Notes: generated by a model from the sequence alone, not told the origin. DNA of 64,000 bases from Candidatus Vallotiella sp. (ex Adelges kitamiensis) (GCF_020342435.1 NZ_CP080504.1:335698-399697); one strand, 5' to 3'; numbered from the stretch's first letter, positions 40,106 through 51,037 are shown. A program made the numbers and translations.

Positions 40106-42560
40106 TATAACTGATCCTATGAAAAACTTATTATTACTCATGCACTCTAACAGATAGTCATCTCATCCGAATAAAGAGAGATACAAGCTAAGTAAGAGTT
40201 GCTCAAAGCCATACTAATACCAGACAAGAAGTAAATTTTTACTGAATTAAATAGCGCACATACTTATTTTGCTATGTAGGTGTAGATTATACATATAAAG
40301 TTGAGAGGGTAGTTATACATTTAGAGTAAAAGTGGTACTAAGTGTACTGCTATTCTGCCCCTAAAGCACATCTTAGATGTGGAAGATTTTAGTATTGTTG
40401 ACTAATTATATAGAGTCTTTGATTGCTATCGATGCTATAGGTATAGTCTTGTGTATCTTTTTTGTACATCTATTAATAATAACATTAGTTGTACTTAGTG
40501 ATAAGATTTTGTAGACGAAAAAATTAAGGGCGATAATACTTAGTTATATAAGTAACTCACCCCATAAGCATATAAATCTTAACGAATAGCATTCGTTATT
40601 TACATTTTTTTAAAAAAAATTTAATTTAAAATTTCTAAAAATAGAAAGCGCTCGATACTAACAAATACATATAATAAGCATATGCCCTAATAGCATTAAA
40701 GGGTAGGGTCTAAAAAACCGATGAAAGAATAGTTAAAATTTAAGAAATACTGATTAAGTAATCATGATAACTTAACTAAATAAATTTTTACTTTTTATAA
40801 AAATATTTTTTATTAAAAATTATTTTATATACACATTTTTTCAAAATATCGAGAAGGGCGTACGTAATTCATGGTACTAAAGCACATGTTTAAAGGTATG
40901 GAAAGCACTCTACAAATATTATTTGTATAAATAAAAGTTTCTATAAATTTTCTATACAATTTATATAAAATAAAGGTATTATAGATGTTGATTATCTTCT
41001 TGAGATCAGGAGATTAATCTAAAATATAAAAATTAATTATTTTTAGATAAATATTATACAGTAAGTTACCAACTAAATTTTAGTTTTTTAGTAAAAAACT
41101 AACTTCATTAAATATATTTATATTAAATAAATTAATTAATTTTAAGAGTAATAAAGATTACTAATATAATTCTAAATATTTTTACGGAAATATAAAATAT
41201 AATAGCAATACCCAACTTGTATAGTATTTCGACTAGTGAAATAAGAAATAAATTTAAGCGCTGATAGCCTACTTAATTTTTATATTTAAATTGATATTTC
41301 TTAAAATTTTACTAATGTAAATCATCTCTTTTTCAAAGAAGACTATTTTATATAAAAATTCTAGTGGTAAAGTTAAAATAACTAAGTAATATTTAGTGAG
41401 TGAGTTTAGAACTAAAAAGTTATTTAATTTCTAAAAATTAAACTTTAGATCTTAAACAAGACTAACATTCTATGAAAAGTTAACGTTAAATACGTATAGT
41501 AATTTACTTATCTAAAGTATCACAGACAACTTAATCTTTTAAGCTGATTCATTTATTTAAATCCGACTATTTCCTAGGACGTACAGCTGATATTTATGGT
41601 ATTAGGGTACTCCTGCCTCAGATAGCTCTAATAAATAGAGCGGATAATCTTACCGCAAGCTTATGTCAGGCTATAGAAGCAATAGATTAATTAGTACCAG
41701 AATAGTACAGATTTACTACGTGACGCTCTCAGTGAGAAGGCGTATACCTCCTTTGTTAAAAGAGGATATTTGATCATATTGCATCAATTTTTATAGCTTG
41801 TAACTTCTAAAAGTTTAAGCTTTTTCAAGGAAATAACTAAACTCTAGAATGTTAACCCCGCTAAATCTAACTAGATATACTAAAATATTTCTACAGTTGT
41901 TAGACTTGCTAAGTGATATAGAGAAATAAATTTCTAGGGATCTAATCTTTAGATTTCCGTTATCTATAGCCCTCAGATTCTAAAAAAATTTAAGGAGTAG
42001 AGATAGGCGCCTAAGATAAGCAATCATGTATCTATTTATAGATAACCTTTAAGACAAAAACAATATATACGTGGTCCCCACAATATTCAATTTTTAGAGA
42101 AACCCGAGTAACTATATAAATAGTTACATTTTTGATCGCGATCCATAACTGCAAAAGCTACGGTACTAATTTCTTAGTTAGTAATGAAATATGTGCCTAG
42201 AATAGAAGAAGATGTTAGCCCTAAGACTATGCTTTCTCCTAGCTACTCTGATAGTATCGAGAGACCTAACTATTTTAGGTAAGGCTTACTTGCATCTACA
42301 AATTAAATATACCGTTGTTATTTTTACTCTCTTATAAAGCAAGCCGTATAGATGCGCTATATTAATATATATAGAATATCCGGTTAAAGATCATTCTAGA
42401 ATGGTTTGAGGCTTGCCTTAATGCCCCTAAAATGTATTGCGATTCTCACACAGAAAAAACAGCGATAGTTCTTGAAAAGAAGCAGCCTGGTAAACTGCTT
42501 ATTTTATTCCTAATAATCTTAGATAGCTTACTCGGATACTATCCGTACTTAACAGTGTAT
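40106..42560. other. very AT-rich gene-free region
   Basis: About 2.45 kb with no supportable gene. The stretch 40.2-41.5 kb is extremely AT-rich. At 41560-41760 the composition becomes more gene-like and short peptide fragments can be read on the plus strand, interrupted by stops, but I could not identify them. A stem-loop with 8-bp arms followed by five T lies at 42108-42132. Confidence 0.6.
42108..42132 (+). terminator. orphan terminator-like stem-loop
   Basis: An 8-bp stem at 42108-42115 and 42120-42127, with an ATAA loop, is followed by ATTTTT. No intact gene precedes it, so it may be the relic terminator of a lost gene. Confidence 0.35.
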
Positions 42561-42637
42561 TGGTCGGAGCGATAGGATTCGAACCTACGACCCTCTGATC
42601 CCAAATCAGATGCGCTACCAGGCTGCGCTACGCTCCG
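42561..42637 (-). tRNA. tRNA-Pro (UGG)
   Basis: This 77-nt tRNA has acceptor CGGAGCG pairing with CGCTCCG, anticodon TGG in loop TTTGGGA, T-loop GTTCGAAT, discriminator A and an encoded CCA. It stands alone in the gene-free region, downstream (same strand) of the frr relic. Confidence 0.97.
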
Positions 42638-42860
42638 TAAATTTATTATAGTCTAATGCTTGATACAGCGTCAATTTTTTAATTGTATTGTGTCAATATA
42701 TTGCACTAGAATTAATAAGATATCTGTTAACATAACGGTTAATCATGCGTGCATTTCTGCTATTATATATGCAGGGTATACCGATTTTATGTCTAGATTT
42801 AGTGAAATAGTCATGCCGATTGACAATATTATTAACGAGTAAAAAAGATACTTTAGTAAC

Positions 42861-42977
42861 TTAAAAGCCTATATGAGCTCGACCTGTTCGTATTTTTGTT
42901 AGAAAATCATTTTTAAAACCTTCTAAGGAGCGGCGCATCTTCTGCTCCACGTCTTTCTTAATATCTTCGATAGTCAT
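42861..42977 (-). pseudogene. frr: N-terminal fragment of ribosome recycling factor gene
   Basis: Not obvious as a gene because it is only 39 codons. A strong ribosome site (AGGAGGT) leads to an ATG at 42977, and the 38 residues begin [14 protein letters not shown] and include [15 protein letters not shown]. This matches the conserved N-terminus of Frr, the factor that releases ribosomes after termination, with one extra residue before [12 protein letters not shown] at 42863-42861 ends it; the remaining ~150 residues of Frr are not recognisable downstream. The pyrH relic lies upstream in the native order. A functional copy must exist elsewhere if the cell lives. Confidence 0.85.
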
Positions 42978-43059
42978 CAGACCTCCTAAACAATATAGCC
43001 TAATACTAATAAGCTACACAGGAATAGGTTATATTGACGGTTTTTCCCGCCCCGACTGT

Positions 43060-43480
43060 TTATACATGTACTAGTGTGCCTTCGTTACCGCCTTGTGTTA
43101 ATTAAATTAATGCCTCTCTTTCGGATAAGAGCAAGATTACCCAATTTTTATAGTTAAATGTCAGATTCGAAGTTAGACAACAAGGCTGTCGTGCCGAGCA
43201 CAAAAGCCTATAAAAATGGAACATCAGTTATTTTTCGACTGTTTGTGCACAGCATTTAAGTTATACGCATCGCTGATATTGTTATGTGTTTTTAGCGGAT
43301 AGCGGTTTAGCTAGACAGCATGAATATAATATGCTTAATGCTTAATGAATTGACATGATCATAAAAGTTTTTAAAGAGTTTTGAACTATATCTAAATTAA
43401 GTAAACCATTATAGTGCGCATTCCAAGAAACAGATAGGTTTCTGCTACTATGACTATAGAAATTACTCAATAACTTGAGG
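43060..43480 (-). pseudogene. pyrH: degraded UMP kinase gene remnant
   Basis: On the minus strand, 82 bases upstream of the frr fragment, the codons EGTLVHV followed by TAA (43083-43060) match the invariant C-terminus of beta-proteobacterial PyrH. Further upstream the frame is broken by stops and shifts. Weak DNA-level matches to pyrH continue: around 43120 (the KPGALK region), 43381 (the VQS-MDQV region) and 43410 (the MRHAGI region). PyrH phosphorylates UMP. The exact upstream limit is uncertain. The assignment rests on the tail match plus the native pyrH-frr order and gap. Confidence 0.6.
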
Positions 43481-44355
43481 TGCCGAAAATTGAGAATTTT
43501 ACTTTTATTAATGCTCTATACTATGGTATAGCTTATAATTATAAGTATTTATAGCGGCTAGTGCATTCTAAGTATGCTAACTAGTTATTAGATAATCGTC
43601 ATATTGGGAAATATAGCTAAATGTCTTTAAAAGAGATGTTTTATGGTTTGTTATCGATTTGTTCGAATACAATTTTTTAAAAAATCTCTTGTGAGCCTTA
43701 TATTTATACTACTTTTAAGTGTCTCTTAGAGTATAACTAAATTGTTTGCAGGCAGTAAAACTGTATATAATCTGGTGCTAGCACATACTAGCACCAGATT
43801 ATATACAGCGTTTGAGCGTTAACTTTAAATTATTTTCTATATAGTGATAGTAAATATTAATGTAGCTTCTTTAATTTACTAAAATTATGTACTAAGGACA
43901 AATTTAGCTTTGTATACAATCATAACATGCACATGTGTCTAGGACTTAATGTGCATTTAAGTAGGCCGTATTAGATGGGCGTCATATAATACTAGTTACT
44001 GACTATAGAAATAGATTTCTCACTCAGAGGCTAAGAATCGCTAATCTAGTATAGATATTTTTATGCTAAAGAGTTACTTAAAGTGCTTTAGCTATTTATG
44101 TGAAAATGTGGCTGAGTGATAGCGATATTAGTATACTAATAATTAATAGTACGTTATTAAAACGTATTTAATAATATCTTTTTAAGATATCCAAGCTAGT
44201 TATAGCAGTATACTATTTTTAGTTTAAATTTAAATAAATAAGAATTATTAAGAGCATCAATTTTAGGGCGTATACGCTATAAATTTATAGTGGTTTTATT
44301 ACAAAGTACAATTTTAAAAAAAATTAGTCAGGGCATTATCTTTTAAGATAAAAAT
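43481..44355. other. gene-free region upstream of the pyrH relic
   Basis: No supportable gene. If the pyrH-frr relic is an old rpsB-tsf-pyrH-frr locus, traces of tsf might be expected here on the minus strand, but I could not recognise any. It contains the very long hairpin at 43761-43808. Confidence 0.5.
43761..43808. repeat. perfect 21-bp inverted repeat
   Basis: Arms at 43761-43781 and 43788-43808 are exact reverse complements with a 6-base loop (CACATA). It is the longest perfect hairpin in the window. No T tract follows on either strand. It lies in a gene-free region about 600 bases before tRNA-Arg. Confidence 0.97.
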
Positions 44356-44373
44356 CTCTACTCTAGAGTAGAG
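44356..44373. repeat. 18-bp perfect palindrome upstream of tRNA-Arg
   Basis: 9-bp arms, no loop, centred on CTAG. It occupies the place of the -35 region of the tRNA-Arg promoter and could be a protein site or chance. Confidence 0.7.
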
Positions 44374-44391
44374 TAGACGGAGCGCATACGG

Positions 44392-44397
44392 TATAAT
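44392..44397 (+). promoter_or_regulatory. -10 element (TATAAT) of tRNA-Arg promoter
   Basis: A perfect consensus TATAAT lies 15 bases before the mature tRNA 5' end, a sensible distance for transcription start near 44404. No good -35 hexamer is present; the 18-bp palindrome covers that position. Confidence 0.65.
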
Positions 44398-44411
44398 ACA
44401 GTCTACACTTA

Positions 44412-44485
44412 CCGCTCTTAGCTCAGTTGGATAGAGCAACGGCCTTCTAAGCCGTAGGTCGCAGGTTCAAATCCTGCAGAGCGGA
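44412..44485 (+). tRNA. tRNA-Arg (UCU)
   Basis: Acceptor CCGCTCT pairs with AGAGCGG; anticodon TCT lies in loop CTTCTAA; T-loop is GTTCAAAT; discriminator A. Unlike the two other tRNAs here, the 3' CCA is not encoded (the bases after the discriminator are CTA), so it must be added by the tRNA nucleotidyltransferase. Confidence 0.96.
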
Positions 44486-45315
44486 CTAATGAATTGCAAT
44501 AATTAAATTGTATAACCGTAAACAGATCACGTCTATACAATTGAAAAGCATTTACTAAAAAATGAGCTATTAGATATAATAGTCGCTTTTTTAGAAAAAA
44601 ATCAGATCATAGTTTTTATAAAAAAGTATACTATTTTTTTAAAAATGAGACTTTTTTAAAAAAATTAATTACAATTAGTTACTCTAAAAAATAATTAAAA
44701 TTCTTTCTAAGAAAATATCTATATGACCTATTTAGATTAGCGCTGTTTTGCGTTAATAGCATCATTCAGTACGTCCATACGCTAAACGTAATTACAAATT
44801 CAAGCTCGACTTGAATACTAATATCTATTTAAGCAAGATCTAGAATCTATCTAGGCGAAAACTAATAGGGTGTCGTTATATGGCATAAATTTTTTGGAAA
44901 ACTAAAAGGCATATCACAATTATTAATTCATCGAAGTCCTAGTTTTTAAATGCAACTAGCTATACTGCGTTCTTTTCTTAGAAAATATTTCTTGTAAGCA
45001 AGTTTAAGGCCAGCGTGCATTATTCTCGCTTGGTTAAGAGTAATGGAAACGCAAAACTTTTATTACGCTATCTCCACATGAAACTAATATAAAATGTTGA
45101 GAACTAAGTACTAATCTAATTTGCTAGACTCAATGCACCGATTTTACTGAGATAATTTTTATAAAGACTATGCGACTATTAGTAATTTTAGAACTATCTA
45201 GCAGATATTAGATAATCCAATTATCTAAAAAAGTTAAAGTTGCACGACACGCGAATATCAGGCGATTCTAAAGCTGTATTTTACGATATGCGAGATCTGA
45301 TCGCGCTATATCTAT
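44486..45315. other. gene-free spacer between tRNA-Arg and prlC
   Basis: These 830 bases are AT-rich and have no supportable gene. A 9-bp inverted repeat (AATTGTATA / TATACAATT) just after the tRNA may help end its transcript. Confidence 0.6.
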
Positions 45316-47400
45316 CTACTTATTCATGCCATTTAGTCGAAGTAACGCATCGATGCGTGGTGCACGCCCACGGAAAGCTTTAAACGAATCTATTGCAGAG
45401 CGGCTACCTCCAACCTCAAGTATCTGCGCGCGGTAGCGTGCTCCTGTCTCAGGATCGATTGCACTACCGCGCGCACTGGCTGCCTCTTCGAACGCAGCAT
45501 AGGCATCAGCTGATAGAACCTCGGCCCATTTATAGCTATAGTAACCTGCTGCATAACCACCCGAAAAAACATGGTTAAACATATTTGGCCATCGCGAAAA
45601 TGGCGCCTGGGGCACTACATGCCAGCTATCATTCACCTGCTGGGCCAGCATACTAATACTCAATTCACCATTGGGATCGTATGTCGTGTGCAATAGCATA
45701 TCGAACCTCGAGAGAACGATTTGATGAAGTGTGGTAAGTCCGCTTTGGAAGTTACGTGCTGCAAGCATTTTTCTGAACAGCTGATAGGGTAATGGCTCTT
45801 TTGTATCTACGTGTGAAGTCATCCCAGTTAGTACATCCCACTCCCAACAGAAGTTTTCCATGAGCTGCGATGGTAGTTCGACCGCATCCCATTCCACGCC
45901 ATTCGCGCCAGACGCGCCTAACTCGTCGATTTGCGTTAGCATATGATGCAGTCCATGGCCGAACTCATGAAATAAGATAATGACTTCATCGTGCGTGAGG
46001 CAAGATGGTTTACCACTGAGCGGCGCTGAGAAGTTACACATCAAATAGGCGATAGGAGTTTGCAGTGTGCCGTCAGAGCGACGATAGCGGGAACGCCCAG
46101 TATCCATCCATGCACCACTGTGCTTTCCGTCACGGGCATGTAGATCGAGATAGAACTGAGCGAGCAATGTACCGTCATGATTTTCGACTCGGAAAAACTG
46201 AGTATCTGGATGCCACTTTTCTGCCTCACTGGGTTTAATTAGCACATGGAAAAGAGCTTCAGTAATGCGAAATAAGCCTTGCAGTACACTAGTTTCCGGG
46301 AAATATTGCTTGACTTCTCTTTCAGAGAAAGCATAATGTTTTTGCCGAAGCTTTTCAGACGCGTAAGTAATATCCGATGCCTCAAGCTTTTTAAGTCTAA
46401 GCTCGTCGCTCGCGAACGCCTGTAACTGAGCCCATTCTTTTTCTGCATATGGCCGCGCGTGGAGCGCTAGATTATCAAGAAACGCTGTAACCTGTTCCGG
46501 CGAGTCAGCCATCTTCGGCTCAAGCGACACTTGCGCAAAATTTTGATAGCCAAGCATCACCGCTTCTTCCGCACGTAGCTTTAGCTGCTTAATCATGTTC
46601 ACCGTATTATCCCACCGCAATTTTCCACTACCGTAGCAGTCTGGCCAGAGTTCTGAGGCGCGTGTCATGGATGCGTAATACATTGCCTCGCGTATTGGGC
46701 GATATTCTGCGTATTGTAGTACTGGAAAGTATGAGGGAAAGTGCAGTGTAAATTTCCAACCTGGTTTTCCATCTTTTTGAGCGGCCTGTTTTGCTGCGAC
46801 GATCACATCCTCAGGTAAACCCGAAAGCTGTGAGTTGTCCGTTACAAAGTACGCATATGCGTTCGTCGCATCGAGCACATGATCGGAAAACGCCTTAGAT
46901 AGCTCAGCCTGCTGCTTACGTAATTCTATAAATCGTGATTTTCTATGTTCTAGTAGTTCGACACCAGATAGACGGAAAGTGCGTAGCACGTTTTCAAGAA
47001 TTCTTTTACGTATATTGCTTAACTGCGCATACTCGCTACCATCTACAATAGCTTTGTATTTTTCGTACAATACAATATTCTGGCCAAGATTAGCCCAGAA
47101 TTCGGTTACGCGCGGCAGGTTTTTCGCGTGTGCTGCACGGAGTGCTGGCGTGTCGGCAACAGAATTCAGATGGCAAATCAAGCCCCATACGCGTGATAGC
47201 GGCTCTGTAGCTGCTTCAACTGATTTAAACACTGCCTCCCAAGTGTTTGGCGTCTGCGGCAAACTAGCATGTAGTACAGCATCATTTGCAGATTCAAGCA
47301 GCACGTCAAGTGCTGTAGTCACATGCTTAGCCTGAATTGATGTAAAACGAGGCAGCTCTTCTAAATCCAGAAACGGATTAGGAGTAACTGTTTGAGCCAT
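45316..47400 (-). CDS. prlC: oligopeptidase A (M3 family metallopeptidase)
   Basis: This 694-residue cytoplasmic zinc peptidase degrades short peptides, including cleaved signal peptides. The zinc motif HEFGH is at residues 478-482 (FHEFGHGLHHML), with the third ligand region ELPSQLMENFCWE downstream. Length is normal for PrlC (about 680-700). It lies 81 bases after folD on the same strand. Confidence 0.96.
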   Translation of the reverse strand: MAQTVTPNPFLDLEELPRFTSIQAKHVTTALDVLLESANDAVLHASLPQTPNTWEAVFKSVEAATEPLSRVWGLICHLNSVADTPALRAAHAKNLPRVTEFWANLGQNIVLYEKYKAIVDGSEYAQLSNIRKRILENVLRTFRLSGVELLEHRKSRFIELRKQQAELSKAFSDHVLDATNAYAYFVTDNSQLSGLPEDVIVAAKQAAQKDGKPGWKFTLHFPSYFPVLQYAEYRPIREAMYYASMTRASELWPDCYGSGKLRWDNTVNMIKQLKLRAEEAVMLGYQNFAQVSLEPKMADSPEQVTAFLDNLALHARPYAEKEWAQLQAFASDELRLKKLEASDITYASEKLRQKHYAFSEREVKQYFPETSVLQGLFRITEALFHVLIKPSEAEKWHPDTQFFRVENHDGTLLAQFYLDLHARDGKHSGAWMDTGRSRYRRSDGTLQTPIAYLMCNFSAPLSGKPSCLTHDEVIILFHEFGHGLHHMLTQIDELGASGANGVEWDAVELPSQLMENFCWEWDVLTGMTSHVDTKEPLPYQLFRKMLAARNFQSGLTTLHQIVLSRFDMLLHTTYDPNGELSISMLAQQVNDSWHVVPQAPFSRWPNMFNHVFSGGYAAGYYSYKWAEVLSADAYAAFEEAASARGSAIDPETGARYRAQILEVGGSRSAIDSFKAFRGRAPRIDALLRLNGMNK

Positions 47401-47481
47401 AATGTTTCCGTTATATCTTGAAGGGTGGCGGCCTAATAAAATATAGGAGTTGATCTGCTAAGTTCAGCATAAGCGAGCCTA

Positions 47482-48333
47482 TTATCCGGCAGCACGATTA
47501 GCGGCTTCGATTGTGTTCAATAGTAACATCGTTATCGTCATTGGACCAACACCGCCAGGTACCGGCGTGATGTAACCGGCAACCTTTCGAACGCTAGCAA
47601 AATCTACATCGCCACACAATTTACCATCGTCGTCTCGATTTATACCGATATCAATAACAGTCGCACCAGGCTTAATCATATTAGCTGTAACTAAATTGCG
47701 TTTGCCCGTCGCTGTGATGATAATATCCGCGATACGTGTATGTGCCGCTAAATCTTGCGTCTTCCGGCCACATATTGTCACGGTTGCATCAGATTGAACT
47801 AGCATCATCGCCATTGGCTTTCCAACAATATTTGAGCGACCGATTACTACCGCATGAGCACCGGCCAGAGGAATATTTTTCCATTCTAACATTTTCAGAA
47901 CGCCCGATGGCGTACAAGGCCGAAACAGTGGCTTACCAGTTATTAATGCAGAGACATTAGCGACATGAAAACCGTCGACGTCTTTTTCGGGCGCTATTGT
48001 TTCAATAATCTTATACGTATTTATATGTGGCGGGAGTGGTAGTTGGACTAAGATCCCATGGATCTGAGGATCGCGGTTTAACACTGTGATTCGCGCGAGA
48101 AGATCGGCTTCTGTAAGCTCATTTGTATAGCGGTCATAGACCGAATATAATCCATTATTGTCGCATGCCTTAATTTTATTGCGTACGTAGATTTGACTAG
48201 CCGCGTTGTCGCCAACTAATAGAACAGCTAACCCAGGCCGGTGACCTCGTGCTGTAAGTGCTGCAGTACGTTGCGCTACTGTGGCACGCAGCTGTTTCGA
48301 AAGAAGAAGACCATCGATGATTCTAGCTGTCAT
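47482..48333 (-). CDS. folD: methylenetetrahydrofolate dehydrogenase / cyclohydrolase
   Basis: This 283-residue bifunctional enzyme interconverts methylene- and formyl-tetrahydrofolate using NADP. The catalytic lysine is in YVRNK (K53). [17 protein letters not shown] and the cofactor motif [13 protein letters not shown] are intact, as is the C-terminal [10 protein letters not shown]. It works in the same one-carbon pathway as GlyA and FolC encoded in this window. It probably forms a unit with prlC. Confidence 0.97.
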   Translation of the reverse strand: MTARIIDGLLLSKQLRATVAQRTAALTARGHRPGLAVLLVGDNAASQIYVRNKIKACDNNGLYSVYDRYTNELTEADLLARITVLNRDPQIHGILVQLPLPPHINTYKIIETIAPEKDVDGFHVANVSALITGKPLFRPCTPSGVLKMLEWKNIPLAGAHAVVIGRSNIVGKPMAMMLVQSDATVTICGRKTQDLAAHTRIADIIITATGKRNLVTANMIKPGATVIDIGINRDDDGKLCGDVDFASVRKVAGYITPVPGGVGPMTITMLLLNTIEAANRAAG

Positions 48334-50300
48334 AGCGAGTATTAGATTAATTTATCGAGGCGTAAAGCAATAGACAGCGCATACAAAATTTAGCTTACAC
48401 AGAAAATGATTGCACGTAGCTTAGAAAGCTTAATTATACGATCACAGACTACTTATTTCGTTTGTACATATGTTGCTTCTGTTCGCTAATATTCGTATTA
48501 AGATTAAGTGCGATTAGTCTATCTTAGTCTATCGTTGTGTTCACTTTACTTATTCATAATCACCCACTATACATTTTAAAGACTATCCTAATCCAGGATA
48601 CTAAGATCAGTCTTAGAAAGACGATGACGTAGCAACCTGCCTTTATATGATTTATTTTTATTTAAGCACATCTTTTTTATGTACTCAGTTAACTGAGTAG
48701 CTTGACTGCATCGCATAATTTTTGTTAGAAAATATAGAATTTTGTTATTGACAAATTTATTAATACATCTCTTAGTCAATAATTTTAATATTTTAATTTA
48801 AACTCTCATCTATTATCTATGACTTGAGGTAGTTTATCGCTCAGTGCGCACATGTTTTGGCAGGCAACTAACGACTACTTATAAATATCGAGAAACTCTT
48901 GAATAACTATTTAGTGATTAGGGGCGCTTAATAATAAACGTTATCATTAGAGCAGCTAATATTACTATGGGGTTTTCATAATCGTTACAACAGTTTTCTG
49001 TTATCTGACACAATATAAACATGAAATCTGCACACCTAATTAACCGTGTTAGGTGTGTATTAATCATAATCTAGGTTAATTTTAATCGATTCTAGGAGTG
49101 CTTAATTTATCTAGGAGACTTGTTCTGATTTATTGTGGAACTGCTCTAACAACTAGCAGCCTTCATCGAAGACTTATGGATTAATAAATTCTCGGATACA
49201 GATTTTGAATCACCCTAACACGCATTACTGAAAGACTTTTTGAAAGGTTTTCGACTAGCAGCCCAAATTTTTGGATTCGAATAGCTAATCCGATCTGTAT
49301 ATTCGTAATGAAGTTGTCTCTCTTACTTTTTATAAAGTATAATTTTTTATTGCCAGTTTAATCTCCATTTTTATCCTGCGCTATAAGATAGTTATGAGAA
49401 TAAAATTTATAAAGCCCGAGGGTTAATCACTGATTATATTACCCGACAATCTAATATTTAGGTGCTTTATACTTCAATCTAGCGCGAGTTTTAACGGCAC
49501 GTTGACAGCGCTAATTAGAAAGCTGGCACTGCGGTGTCAACTGAGTTAATTCATGCCCAGAAGACGTATTACATGTAGAGCTCTCTAATCTTAGGTAGTC
49601 ACGCCGGAGATACCTAATAGATGTTGACAATAGCGTCTAGAAAACAGTAGATTAGTCTAGGTTATCTCTAGAATCGAGCGACTGTTTAAGCATAGAGCAC
49701 ATCGGAAAAGTTCGCACTAGTTTTAGCTTAGCTACCAAGATATACTTGGTTAAGTTTAGCAAAATAAGCCGTTAACACATTTATCTCATCTCATCTAACA
49801 CTTAAAGCTTTTGATCGGGGGGGGATCTATAGAGTTGTACACAAAATATTAACTATCCTTACAGTGTACCCGAAAATAGAAGCCTAATGATAAGGGGAGC
49901 TCTAATTCAGAGTATCTCAATTGAGAGTAAGCAAATTAATTAGTACAAAGTTTTCTATCATTCGTAGAAATTTTTTGCGTAGTGCACTATACCCTACGAT
50001 CTTCTATCGCGCTTTTAAGCCTATAGGCTTTATAATATAACACAGGATAGGCCGGTAATAGCTATACTAGCTTATTGTTTAGAGAGTTCATCACCGCGAT
50101 CAGTGTATACATTCCCTGCCTAGAGTTTATCGAGTTTGGCAGAAAGTTAAAAATGAGCATTTATTCAGTAACTGCAGGCGGGTAGATATCATAGATGGCT
50201 TGCAGTAATTTTAGATTTAATTATGAATCGGATACTTTTAGCCTGGCTCGGCTGACCTATCTTGATTGAGCCTAACTGACACAGAGAACAAGCGGCTATT

Positions 50301-50333
50301 TTTCTAGAAATTCACGCTTTCTAGAAATTCACG
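50301..50333. repeat. tandem 16-bp repeat
   Basis: TTTCTAGAAATTCACG occurs at 50301-50316 and again at 50318-50333, one base apart. Each copy contains the palindrome TTCTAGAA. It looks like a small slippage duplication in non-coding DNA. Confidence 0.85.
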
Positions 50334-50505
50334 TCTCCAGAAGATCTATTTTATGGTGTAACGTATTTGCTCAACTTATTATAAGACGTCAATAATCGAA
50401 TCTACCTAAATGAAGTCCGTTATTGAGTGAGGAAGGGCGAATCGAATCATATAATCGCACGTTATTCTTGCTTGGCAAGAATTTCGAGCTAGTTCATGTA
50501 AATAA

Positions 50506-50541
50506 CTGGATAGTTAAGATCACATCATAATAACTATCCAG
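50506..50541. repeat. 11-bp inverted repeat
   Basis: CTGGATAGTTA at 50506-50516 and its exact reverse complement at 50531-50541, with a 14-base loop. No adjacent gene. Confidence 0.7.
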
Positions 50542-50939
50542 AAGGTTCTTTCGCCGCTATAACAGGCAATAATATGCTTCTTAAGCCTGGACTCTACTGT
50601 TCTTCCAACACAGCAGCACAATGCAGCCCGTTTTCTTGATTTTATTGTTTATGCTAATTTAGATCTTAAAAAATTAGGCTTATCATAATTATTTGAGCTA
50701 CATAAAAAAGTAGGAGTTAAATCACTTGGAGTTATAGCGTGCTCTATACTCTACGCGGCTTAAAAAGCCGTTTAGTTAACATGAAAAGAGTGTGAGAAAG
50801 CATTAAAAGCGTAAAGCAATCAGTTTCCAGAAATTCTACGATAGAAATAGGCTGGATACTAAATTTTAGGGTTATATCTCATCTATTTTCAGGTAATGAG
50901 AAATCATCTCTTATATGAGAATTTTGTTGCACGGGCTTA

Positions 50940-50975
50940 GGCCGGGTCTTTACAATTCTTTGCAAAGACCCGGCC
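50940..50975. repeat. GC-rich hairpin in aceE leader region
   Basis: Perfect 12-bp arms (50940-50951 and 50964-50975) containing GGCCGGGTCTTT, loop 12 bases, 62 bases before the aceE ATG. It stands out from the surrounding AT-rich DNA. It could be the terminator stem of a lost upstream gene or an element controlling the pyruvate dehydrogenase operon. Confidence 0.8.
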
Positions 50976-51037
50976 AGGATGTGGTAGCTGGTCGCCTTAT
51001 TGTCATACGTTCCCTATATCAGGACTAGGAGACACCC

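Larger units (their letters stand above)
48334..51037. other. 2.7-kb gene-free region between folD and aceE
   Basis: No supportable gene in 2.7 kb. In Burkholderia I recall a PAS sensor kinase and response regulator between folD and aceE; their combined length would fit, but no trace was recognisable. The region holds a tandem 16-bp repeat (50301-50333), an 11-bp inverted repeat (50506-50541), a G8 run (49817-49824) and a GC-rich hairpin near aceE. Confidence 0.6.

Noticed and set aside
42660-42842. 60-codon plus-strand frame near tRNA-Pro
   Set aside because: It overlaps the decayed frr region on the other strand, has no ribosome site, and its peptide is not recognisable.
48588-48779. 63-codon minus-strand frame downstream of the aceE spacer
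   Set aside because: Lysine/leucine-rich chance frame in AT-rich DNA with no start signal.
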